From a bacterium (GTDB lineage Bacteria; Bdellovibrionota; UBA1018): DNA of 64,000 bases. Location: contig JAIEMT010000016.1 in NCBI GenBank assembly GCA_019751945.1, positions 82,556 to 146,555 on the forward strand, written 5' to 3'. Position 1 is the first letter of the stretch, and each line of letters starts with the position of its first letter. Both the position numbers and the translations under genes were made by a program. The notes beneath the pieces are model-generated. The model was given only the letters and a program-made list of their open reading frames with translations, did no database searches and was not told the DNA's origin. This document shows, piece by piece, positions 38,657 through 45,957 of this stretch.

Positions 38657-39625
38657 GTGACACCTTATTTTCTGCTGGTTTTGGGCCTCTTTGTCCCACT
38701 GCTGGCCTATCCACAATCGAGTTCTGAAGGGCTGAGCTTAGCGCTCTTTGGCGATAGCCTTAGTACTTCCTTTCATCTGGATTCGAAGTGGAAGGTGCTT
38801 GTTCAGTCTCGGAGTTCCGGTTTGAAGGATCAGAACTGGTACCTCGACACTGATCCTTCCATGCAAAGTATTTTTAGCCTTACGGAACAGATCTCACAGC
38901 TTCTGGGGCAGCCGGTGGTTTCTTCCAATCTTTCCACCGTTGGTGCGTTTGTTCCGAATCTAGATATTCAACCGGGGATGAAGGAAAGCATTCTCGGATC
39001 TTCCTCTCTTGTTGAGCAAGTGGGCTCCGTCTTGAAGATGAGAAAGCTTCCCTCTTTGATTCTGAGTTGGGTGGGGCACAACAATCTCGACTATCGCAAC
39101 TGGCAGGGAGTCACCGCTGCGAATCGACGCGCCCTTTTCGAGGCGCATGCTCAGAAGTTTGCCAAGGAGTATGTCCAAGATTTGGAGTCTTTGTTCGTAC
39201 GGGCTGCGAGGGAAAAGGAGCGGTTAGCAATTCTGGTTCTGGGTCTGGTGAATTTCGAATCCTTTTTTGAGGCGAGATCCCGGATCGAGAAAGAACGAGT
39301 ACCAGGAACTTATCCCTTTCTCGAGGAAAGTATGAAGGTGTTTCAGTCGATGGCGGTCGAATCTCGGGCAGGGATGGTGGAGTTGGCAACTCTCTTGAAC
39401 CAGGAGCTCAGAATGGCAATTCAAAATCGAGCCAAGACTCTTCCTGAGAATATTCTTCTCATTTATTCGGATGCTCTAGCCGAAGTGGACCTTCATTTAA
39501 AAGAGACCTTGAGCTACGAGGATGCTTGGCATCCTTCTGCTCTGGGACATGGGATTTTTGCCAACGCTGTGTTCAGATCGAACGAATTTCAAAGCGGTGT
39601 CTTGCCGTTTCTACAAAGAAAATAA
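38657..39625 (+). CDS. Secreted GDSL/SGNH-family hydrolase
   Basis: A 322-residue lipase/esterase of the SGNH type with a signal peptide (FLLVLGLFVPLLA). Block I is ALFGDSLS with the nucleophile Ser34. The block III Asn region reads WVGHNNLDY. The C-terminal DAWHPSALGHG carries the catalytic Asp and His. Likely roles are lipid, polysaccharide-ester or peptidoglycan deacetylation in the periplasm or outside. The start is a GTG. It converges closely with the Tat-signal gene. Confidence 0.82.
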   Translation: MTPYFLLVLGLFVPLLAYPQSSSEGLSLALFGDSLSTSFHLDSKWKVLVQSRSSGLKDQNWYLDTDPSMQSIFSLTEQISQLLGQPVVSSNLSTVGAFVPNLDIQPGMKESILGSSSLVEQVGSVLKMRKLPSLILSWVGHNNLDYRNWQGVTAANRRALFEAHAQKFAKEYVQDLESLFVRAAREKERLAILVLGLVNFESFFEARSRIEKERVPGTYPFLEESMKVFQSMAVESRAGMVELATLLNQELRMAIQNRAKTLPENILLIYSDALAEVDLHLKETLSYEDAWHPSALGHGIFANAVFRSNEFQSGVLPFLQRK

Positions 39626-39631
39626 CTTCGC

Positions 39632-40021
39632 TTAAACGCAGTTGATGGTCACCGTATGCGAATGAATTCCGCTGGTGGTCGATGCAATGGACACACCCTG
39701 ATTTGCTTGCAGGCTAGTGAAGTGAGCCGCAGTGACTGTCACTGTGTGGGTGTGGCCGGAGCCATTGGCTGTCAGAGTGTACGTCTGTTGCGTTCCTGCA
39801 GTAACGTCGGCGAGGGGAACGGTAAGCGTGTGGTTCGGAGTGTGCCCTTCCGAAACGATGGTGGAGGTTCCGTTCGCCAGGCAATTGCCTCCATTGACGG
39901 CGCTGCCGGATCCGTCAGAAGAAGAGCTGGTTCCGCAGGCTTGAAAGAGGACCTGCGCCCCACTGATGGCGGCGAGTGCTCCGAGGACCTGCTTCAAAAA
40001 GTTTCTTCTCGCGGGCTTCAT
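39632..40021 (-). CDS. Tat-exported His-rich lipoprotein
   Basis: A 129-residue protein with a twin-arginine signal (RRNFLK at residues 5-10) that runs into a lipobox-like FQACG (Cys29), so it is probably folded in the cytoplasm, exported by Tat and lipidated. The mature part is Ser/Thr-rich and carries at least three His-x-(x)-Thr-Val units (NHTLTV, HTHTVTV, HSHTVTI), so it may bind a metal. The last residues are INCV. The function is unknown. Confidence 0.6.
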   Translation of the reverse strand: MKPARRNFLKQVLGALAAISGAQVLFQACGTSSSSDGSGSAVNGGNCLANGTSTIVSEGHTPNHTLTVPLADVTAGTQQTYTLTANGSGHTHTVTVTAAHFTSLQANQGVSIASTTSGIHSHTVTINCV

Positions 40022-40132
40022 CTGACGCGCTGCTATCCCGGGTTTCTTAGCCTGTCAATGGTTCAGGTGGTGAAAGTTTCCTTCGGCAAAATCCATTGAA
40101 TCCTCAGGGTCCCTGAGTTAAGCCAAAAGAGA

Positions 40133-41170
40133 ATGAAAAATTTCTCTTGGATCGTGTTGGGGGTTTCTTTTTCAACGACTTTTGCCATGGCCGCTCCGCC
40201 GGACGTTCGATGTCCGCAAGCGGTGGTGAATGACCAGATCGATACAACGGTGCTGGAAAAGTGCATGTCGAATGAAGGGTTGCTCTTGGAAGTGCACGGA
40301 GCGGTTCCGGATAATTCGATCTACGTCGCGACTTATCGCGATCCGAATAACTTCTTTTTAAATCTCAACATGTCTTTGTTGGCGGGCTCAGCAGAAGTGA
40401 AGGCACTGCTTCCGACTCTACACCGCCATGATTTTATTTTGGTAAGGGGGGCTTTCGAGCCCGTGAAAGTTGCGCAGAAACATATTCGCGCAACGACCGT
40501 GGAAGTGGTCACGGCTTGGGACGGTTACAAGAGTTTGCCGCCCTATGCTCGCGAAGTGATTTTGCCGGGCGATTTGTTGGGTAAGACTGAATTTATCGGC
40601 AAGGTGCACGCGCAACTGTCAGACGGAGAGATTCTGGTTCTCGAATATAAAGATGCGGTGATTCCGCTCTTTGTTCAGGACAATTTGCGAACCTTCACCA
40701 AAGATCTGGCTCGGGGCGACAAGGTGAAGATTCACTATCAATTGCAATCCAAGCCCAAGCGTCCGCAGCACATGAATTTGGACGACTCGGTGAAAAACCC
40801 GGTGGAAGTCCTTCAAAGTGTCATGGCGATGCACGGAACGCAAAAGACGGTCGAAGGGACCTTGGTAATGTTCCCGAAGAGTCCGCAGGTGATTTTCAAT
40901 GTCTTCGCTGTGAAGACGGACATCGGCGATGGTGTAGGGTTGATTTACACCTTGGTGAACTTTACGGATCCCGCTCTTTTCAAGCAGCTTCGTGAAAAGT
41001 GCCAAGCCAAGTGGGATCAAAACCTGAGCACCATTCGCAACGACCGTAACAAGATGGTAAACGATGCGATTCGTGTGAAAGTAACGGGCACCATTAATAT
41101 GGTAGACCCGACGCAAGCAAACCCGCAGGTGCTTATCGATCAAGTCACGGACTTGCAGCTGACGCCGTAG
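40133..41170 (+). CDS. Secreted protein, possible tandem OB-like beta domains
   Basis: A 345-residue protein with a signal peptide (VLGVSFSTTFAMAA). The mature part appears to be three successive beta-barrel-like units, each starting with a Gly-containing hydrophobic strand (LLLEVHGAV, EFIGKVHAQL, KTVEGTLVMF) and ending with a GDKVKIHY- or RVKVTGTI-type strand. That is the look of OB folds in periplasmic proteins. No catalytic residues recognised. It converges with the haem-protein gene three bases away. Confidence 0.5.
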   Translation: MKNFSWIVLGVSFSTTFAMAAPPDVRCPQAVVNDQIDTTVLEKCMSNEGLLLEVHGAVPDNSIYVATYRDPNNFFLNLNMSLLAGSAEVKALLPTLHRHDFILVRGAFEPVKVAQKHIRATTVEVVTAWDGYKSLPPYAREVILPGDLLGKTEFIGKVHAQLSDGEILVLEYKDAVIPLFVQDNLRTFTKDLARGDKVKIHYQLQSKPKRPQHMNLDDSVKNPVEVLQSVMAMHGTQKTVEGTLVMFPKSPQVIFNVFAVKTDIGDGVGLIYTLVNFTDPALFKQLREKCQAKWDQNLSTIRNDRNKMVNDAIRVKVTGTINMVDPTQANPQVLIDQVTDLQLTP

Positions 41171-41173
41171 TTT

Positions 41174-41572
41174 TTAAATTCCCGGAGCTTTCACGTCATC
41201 GGGACCTGCTTCAGGTGCCCCCGATTCAATCCAAGCCGCCAGGGCTTCTAAATCCTTTTTGCCAGGTTTGTTTGGACCTCTGGGCATGGACTTGGCGATA
41301 AAGACGGCCACGCGAATGGCATCCAGTTCAGAAGCAATTCCGTCGTAAGTTTCAAAGTTGGTGTGACAGAAGGTGCAATACTTGCCGAAGAAGTCGCGCT
41401 GAACGTCTTTGTACATCACTTTGCCTAAGAGTTCGGGTGGAGGAATGATTTCCGCATATGGAAATTTTTCCACCGTACCGTCGCCCTTGGATTTTCGATA
41501 ATTACAGCCGTTGAGAACAATGGCTGCGGTTAAGACACCTGCGACAATGACAATTCCCCTGAGTGTTGTCAT
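41174..41572 (-). CDS. Mono-haem c-type lipoprotein
   Basis: A 132-residue exported protein with a lipobox Cys23 (VLNGC) and one haem-binding CTFCH at residues 66-70. A Met-Pro-Arg-Gly segment (KSMPRGP) could provide the distal axial ligand, and the pattern PxxLxxW (EALAAWIESGAP) is the usual C-terminal helix of cytochrome domains. It probably passes electrons in the periplasm while tethered to a membrane. Its start overlaps the extended upstream part of the divergent gene. Electron partners are unknown. Confidence 0.75.
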   Translation of the reverse strand: MTTLRGIVIVAGVLTAAIVLNGCNYRKSKGDGTVEKFPYAEIIPPPELLGKVMYKDVQRDFFGKYCTFCHTNFETYDGIASELDAIRVAVFIAKSMPRGPNKPGKKDLEALAAWIESGAPEAGPDDVKAPGI

Positions 41573-41682
41573 CTGATCCCTCTTATTTCCCCAAGAACTG
41601 CTTAACCAAAGGGGCGCAAAAATGCAAAATTCGGGATTTGACTGGCATAACGCGCACTGGTAAGTCGCGACGCGAGGTAGAT

Positions 41683-43098
41683 ATGACAGGTTTCAAAACG
41701 CGGCGGCTTTTGGCTCTGGGTTTGGCTTTTGCGTTAGTGAGTTTTGGGATTTCCACGGACTCCTTTTCGGCAGGGGCGAAGAAAAGAAAGTCTGCCTACC
41801 CGCGAAAACTTTTGACCGCTCCAACAACAGCGAAAGAAACGGTCATCTCCCTCACTTCAGTCGAAATGCATTTTGAATTCGATGCCGAGTTTGAAACCAG
41901 TTTAGAAGATGGTGCGAAATCGACCATCGACCTCGCCATTCAAAATCACTATCAACACCTCTTAGGATATTTTCAGAATCGGAAGGTGGTGGAAGATTTC
42001 GGGATCAGCTTCGCCCTTTCTCAAGGGGTGGCGATGCCGCGTTTGCCGTTGCTGGTGACGAACGTTCAAACAGAGAAGACGAATAAGAAAATATCTTACG
42101 CAGGCCAGGTAAGTAGAATTTCTTACCATGCTGCCGGCAGACTTCTGGTTCACAAAGAGGCGTACGAACAGTTGAAGAAAGTGGGGGTCTGGAATGTGAC
42201 CATGCCCTACGATCTGGATCATTATTACGACATCAAATGTACTTCGCCGGATTACACGGGCATTGAAGATTTCTGGTATTTCTACAACCCGTTCCGAAAT
42301 GGCTGCCGCAAGCTGAACGACGTTCCGCTTGCGTTGCCAGTGACTTTGCATTTGAAAGACCTGGGGCAGCCGTCCGCGGATTTCAGCGCTGGTTTGAAGG
42401 AACTCCGCCTAGCACCAGGGAAGGACACGCTCAAAATTTACAGCGTCAACGGGTTTGCGGACGACGCTTCGGTTCGCGGCGATGAAGGTCGTAGATCATA
42501 CGACGACATCAACAAGTACGTTGTGGAGAAGATGGGTTTTACGCACGACGCGATGAGAAGTTCCAAACACGGCAATCGTCCGATGAATGTCTTTACGAAA
42601 GATTACGTTGTCGAAGGCCGGATGATTCGAGTGGAGATTCTGCGCCTGCTCGCAGATACGAGCATCGATAAGCCGAACATTACATTTGCGAAATTCTTTA
42701 AAGAAGCTGTCGAAGATGGCGATGTCATCATTTACGCCGGTCACAGCGGCTTGGGCGGAAATTTAGATTTTGAAAATCTGAATGCCAAACTTCGCGAAAA
42801 CAAGATTGCACCGATTCAATTCAGTAAAACAAAGAAGCAGATTTACTATCTAGATGGTTGCTCGAGCTACTCGTATTACCTCCTGCCATTTGGTCAGAAA
42901 AAGAAGGACGCTTCCAGAATCGACATTCTCACGAACGGCTTGGAGAGTTTGTTCGACAAGGAGTTTTACCTTCAAACCGCTTTCTATGAAGTCCTGGTGG
43001 ACTTCAGTGAAGAAGATCCATCCTGGACTCGAGTCCTAGAACGAATGGAAGCTAAAATGCAGGGGCAGACCTTTTTGCTAAATGTGGGCCCCCTCTAA
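41683..43098 (+). CDS. Secreted protein with caspase/gingipain-like His-Cys pair
   Basis: A 471-residue protein. ATG 41683 follows GAGGTAGAT and gives a signal peptide (LLALGLAFALVSFG), so the longer open frame starting at 41563 is rejected. Near the C-terminus, IIYAGHSGLGGN holds His354 and IYYLDGCSSYSY holds Cys393. A hydrophobic strand ending Gly-His, then a second strand ending Cys about 40 residues on, is the hallmark of clan CD cysteine peptidases (caspases, gingipains, C25). The N-terminal 200 residues are unassigned. Peptidase activity is inferred. The 211-residue protein at 5234 has the same spacing. Confidence 0.6.
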   Translation: MTGFKTRRLLALGLAFALVSFGISTDSFSAGAKKRKSAYPRKLLTAPTTAKETVISLTSVEMHFEFDAEFETSLEDGAKSTIDLAIQNHYQHLLGYFQNRKVVEDFGISFALSQGVAMPRLPLLVTNVQTEKTNKKISYAGQVSRISYHAAGRLLVHKEAYEQLKKVGVWNVTMPYDLDHYYDIKCTSPDYTGIEDFWYFYNPFRNGCRKLNDVPLALPVTLHLKDLGQPSADFSAGLKELRLAPGKDTLKIYSVNGFADDASVRGDEGRRSYDDINKYVVEKMGFTHDAMRSSKHGNRPMNVFTKDYVVEGRMIRVEILRLLADTSIDKPNITFAKFFKEAVEDGDVIIYAGHSGLGGNLDFENLNAKLRENKIAPIQFSKTKKQIYYLDGCSSYSYYLLPFGQKKKDASRIDILTNGLESLFDKEFYLQTAFYEVLVDFSEEDPSWTRVLERMEAKMQGQTFLLNVGPL

Positions 43099-43114
43099 AA
43101 ATAGGAGAAGCAAA

Positions 43115-43690
43115 ATGACGAAGTATGTGTGGATGTTGGTTTTGGGCTTAGGGAGTGTTCTTTCCTCGGCTCATGCATCGGAAGATAAACTGATTTGTCG
43201 CCATGACTACTATAAGGACTGGAATAATCCTCTTTTAGTGGCCCGGATTGGACACGGAGAGGTGCTGAAGGACATTCAGATGACCTTCAACAAAACTTGG
43301 AACAACTATTTTGTAAATAGCACTTCCGGAAAAGGGGATCTCAAAGCGGTTCGAAAAAGTACGATCAGTGCTCCGGATGGGGAACTCGGTCCGCAGGCGC
43401 TTTCTTCGAGATCTCCCTATAACCAGGGTCGGCACGAAAATATGAACAACGAGTACGGTTTTCTTCTCGGCAATTGGAGCGTGGACCAGGCTCACCGGAA
43501 GCCAGTTGGTCGGTCGTACATGGCTCGTTTGATTCTCCCAAAGGATCTTGGGAATAAGCATTTAAGTACTTACAAGATTCGCGATGGGGTTAAAAATAAC
43601 CAAGCAAACGGTGTTTTGGTGGTCGATCCCGCTGCATTTACCGGTCAGTACGGGCAGAACTATATCTGGTTAGTTTGTAAATCGGAGTAG
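43115..43690 (+). CDS. Secreted protein of unknown function
   Basis: A 191-residue protein starting at ATG 43115 with GGAGAAG upstream and a signal peptide (MLVLGLGSVLSSAHA). The mature chain is rich in Asn, Tyr and Lys, with two cysteines (first near residue 28, last near the C-terminus) that could close a disulfide. No recognised motif. It may be transcribed with the caspase-like gene 16 bases upstream. The strong hairpin starting at 43754, inside aroB, could be its transcription terminator. Confidence 0.5.
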   Translation: MTKYVWMLVLGLGSVLSSAHASEDKLICRHDYYKDWNNPLLVARIGHGEVLKDIQMTFNKTWNNYFVNSTSGKGDLKAVRKSTISAPDGELGPQALSSRSPYNQGRHENMNNEYGFLLGNWSVDQAHRKPVGRSYMARLILPKDLGNKHLSTYKIRDGVKNNQANGVLVVDPAAFTGQYGQNYIWLVCKSE

Positions 43691-43723
43691 ACGCCCAAGA
43701 CCAAACTATGGTGAGTTGGGCCT

Positions 43724-44779
43724 ATGGAATTCCGTAGGTCTCAGCTCGAGTTTAGCACCGACCTACCTGCCTTGTCGGCCGGTAGGTCGGTGCTTTTTTA
43801 CGACCAGGTTCTGCTCCAGCCCGCTAGGGTAGGCGCCCCTCAAGCTCGTGCGTTCAAGCTTTGGGCTTCGAAGTTTCCCGTTCGCTATCCTTTAAAAGCA
43901 GGGGAGTCGCTCAAAGAAGTTCGGGGTTTGCCGGCTCTGGTCACTCGTCTGTTGAAAGACCTTTCCGGTTTGCCCGGAAAACCGGAAACCTTTGTAGCGG
44001 TAGGGGGTGGTTCGGTTGGCGATGTGGTGGGATTTCTAGCGAGCATTTGCAAGCGAGGAGTTCCGCTGATTCAAATTCCATCGACTTGGGTGGCGGCGTT
44101 GGATTCTGCTCATGGTGGGAAAACCGCGATGAACGTGGGTGGATTCAAAAATCAAATTGGAACTTTCTACCCCGCTGAAAAAATTTATTTGGTGAAATCC
44201 TTGTTGATGTCGCAACCCGCGAAACGTGCCGAAGAAGCGTACGGCGAATTGGCTAAGATTGCGTTGATCGATGGGGGCGATTGGGCCGATCTGTTTCAGA
44301 AGACGTCAGTCCAAGGGGGCGAGTTGATTTGGAAGTACCTGCGCCCTGCGATCGAAGCAAAATATAAAATCGTCTTGAAAGATCCGTTTGAGACCCAGGG
44401 CCTGCGTCGATGTTTGAATCTGGGGCATACGATGGGGCATGTCCTCGAAGCTCTGCAGAAAGTTCCGCATGGTCGGGCCGTGGGCAAGGGGTTGCTCTTT
44501 TCGCTCGAGTGGAGTCGGAACCGGAAGGTTCTTTCACAACAGGATTTCGATCATATTCTGCCCTGGTTGAAGCAGAATTATGGAATTGCTCCCGGTATTT
44601 CAAAAAAGATTCCGTTGCAGAAATTAAAGCGTGCTGTCGCGGAAGATAAAAAAGTAGATTCGAGCGGACAGGTGAATTTTGTTTTTCTAAAGAGCGCAGG
44701 GAATCCTCAAGTCGAACCCGTCAGCGTTGAAGAGGTTGTAAAAGAAGCTCTTCGCCAAGGCTGGAGCAGCTCCAGATGA
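43724..44779 (+). CDS. aroB: 3-dehydroquinate synthase
   Basis: AroB (351 residues) turns DAHP into 3-dehydroquinate with NAD and a divalent metal. The NAD/phosphate site is VAVGGGSVGDVVGF (about residues 89-102), the catalytic Lys/Asn region is HGGKTAMNV with FKNQIGTFY, and the metal ligands include the Glu in YGELAKIALI and the His in LNLGHTMGH. It begins the AROM-like domain order and ends in a four-base overlap with aroA. A strong terminator hairpin is encoded by codons 11-26. GTG 43790 is a shorter alternative start but would delete the first strand. Confidence 0.93.
   Translation: MEFRRSQLEFSTDLPALSAGRSVLFYDQVLLQPARVGAPQARAFKLWASKFPVRYPLKAGESLKEVRGLPALVTRLLKDLSGLPGKPETFVAVGGGSVGDVVGFLASICKRGVPLIQIPSTWVAALDSAHGGKTAMNVGGFKNQIGTFYPAEKIYLVKSLLMSQPAKRAEEAYGELAKIALIDGGDWADLFQKTSVQGGELIWKYLRPAIEAKYKIVLKDPFETQGLRRCLNLGHTMGHVLEALQKVPHGRAVGKGLLFSLEWSRNRKVLSQQDFDHILPWLKQNYGIAPGISKKIPLQKLKRAVAEDKKVDSSGQVNFVFLKSAGNPQVEPVSVEEVVKEALRQGWSSSR
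43754..43799 (+). terminator. Intrinsic terminator hairpin within the start of aroB (possible attenuator)
   Basis: AGCACCGACCTACC (43754-43767) and GGTAGGTCGGTGCT (43781-43794) form a perfect 14-bp stem, with a further GCC/GGC pair inside the loop, and five Ts (43795-43799) follow. It lies within aroB codons 11-26. GTAGGTC at 43734-43740 is identical to part of the right arm and can instead pair with GACCTAC at 43760-43766, so an antiterminator of seven pairs is possible. A smaller GCCCAA/TTGGGC hairpin (43693-43721) precedes the ATG. Confidence 0.8.
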
Positions 44780-45945
44780 GTTTCCACTTCCGTGGAAGAA
44801 TTCCGGCTTCGAAATCCCAGCTGATTCGAGCATTGCTTCTTCAAGACGAACTGCCGTCGCTCACGATCATTGGAGATTCTCAGTGCGATGACGTCGCGGC
44901 AATGCGGCGTGGACTCCAGGCGCTTCGACAAAACAAAGTAGCGGACTGTGGGGAAGCGGGACTGGTGCTTCGACTTTTGCTCGCCCGGGCTTCTAGAGTT
45001 TCTGGGCAGCAGGTGTTGACTGGGAGCGAGCGCTTATTGGAGCGGCCCTTGACCCCTCTGGTTGCCGCGCTCGAACAGCTCGGCGTTCGCGTGACCTCCG
45101 ATCAGAATCAGCTCCGGGTGTTGTCCCAGGGTTGGCAGAAACCTTCGGGCCCGGTACGGTTAGACGTTTCAAAATCGAGTCAGTTTTTATCGGCTTTCAT
45201 TCTCAATTCATGGAACCTTCCATTTGATTTGGATCTCGAGCTGGAGGGGGCTTCTGTTTCTCAAGGCTACGCAGATTTGAGTTTAGAAATGGCGAAGCAG
45301 GCTGGAATGCACGTTGAGAAAACGGCGAAAGGCTATTGGATTCCTCAGGGCCAGAAGCCAACCGCGACTCGTTTTGAAATGGAATCAGATTGGAGTTCTG
45401 CCTTCGCAGTGGCAGCTCTAGCGGCAGTGGATGGTTGTGCAGAAATTCAGGGCTTGAATCCGCGATCCACGCAACCCGATTCTCGCTTTGTTTCCATTCT
45501 TTCGGAAATGGGCGTTTCCGTGAAATGGGAGGCAGATCTTCTGAAAGTCGAAAGGGGATTGCTTCAGCCCATTCAGATTTCGCTTCAGGAATGTCCCGAC
45601 CTGTTTCCCGTGCTGGCAGTTTTATGTGCTTTTGCAAAAGGCCGATCGATTTTAAGAGGGGCGCCACACCTTCGTTCAAAAGAATCCGATCGGATCACAA
45701 AGGTGGGAGAACTCTTAACTTCCTTGGGGCGTTCGATTCAGATTCGTGACGACGGCTTAGAAATCGAAGGTCTGCCGCTAGGGGATGGGGGCATGCCTAC
45801 GATTTTTAATCCTGAGCACGATCATCGGTTGGTGATGGCGGCAGAAGTTGCAAAACGGGCCGGTTATCCCATTCGGATCTTAGATCCACAGGTCGTGTCA
45901 AAGAGCTTCCCAGAATTTCTGGCAATCTCTCAATCCTCAGGCTAA
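44776..45945 (+). CDS. aroA: 3-phosphoshikimate 1-carboxyvinyltransferase (EPSP synthase)
   Basis: AroA (389 residues, shorter than the usual 425-440) joins PEP to shikimate-3-phosphate. The N-terminal phosphate motif PASKSQLIRALLL, the Ser-Ser-Gln motif (KSSQFLSAF), LRSKESDRI and EHDHRLVMAAEVA are all visible. The PEP loop reads GEAGLVLRL where E. coli has GNAGTAMRP, so Thr97 and Pro101 (E. coli numbering) are Leu and Leu. It is coupled to aroB by ATGA and has a 12-base gap to the fused gene. Confidence 0.9.
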   Translation: MSFHFRGRIPASKSQLIRALLLQDELPSLTIIGDSQCDDVAAMRRGLQALRQNKVADCGEAGLVLRLLLARASRVSGQQVLTGSERLLERPLTPLVAALEQLGVRVTSDQNQLRVLSQGWQKPSGPVRLDVSKSSQFLSAFILNSWNLPFDLDLELEGASVSQGYADLSLEMAKQAGMHVEKTAKGYWIPQGQKPTATRFEMESDWSSAFAVAALAAVDGCAEIQGLNPRSTQPDSRFVSILSEMGVSVKWEADLLKVERGLLQPIQISLQECPDLFPVLAVLCAFAKGRSILRGAPHLRSKESDRITKVGELLTSLGRSIQIRDDGLEIEGLPLGDGGMPTIFNPEHDHRLVMAAEVAKRAGYPIRILDPQVVSKSFPEFLAISQSSG

Positions 45946-45957
45946 AACATTCTCCAC

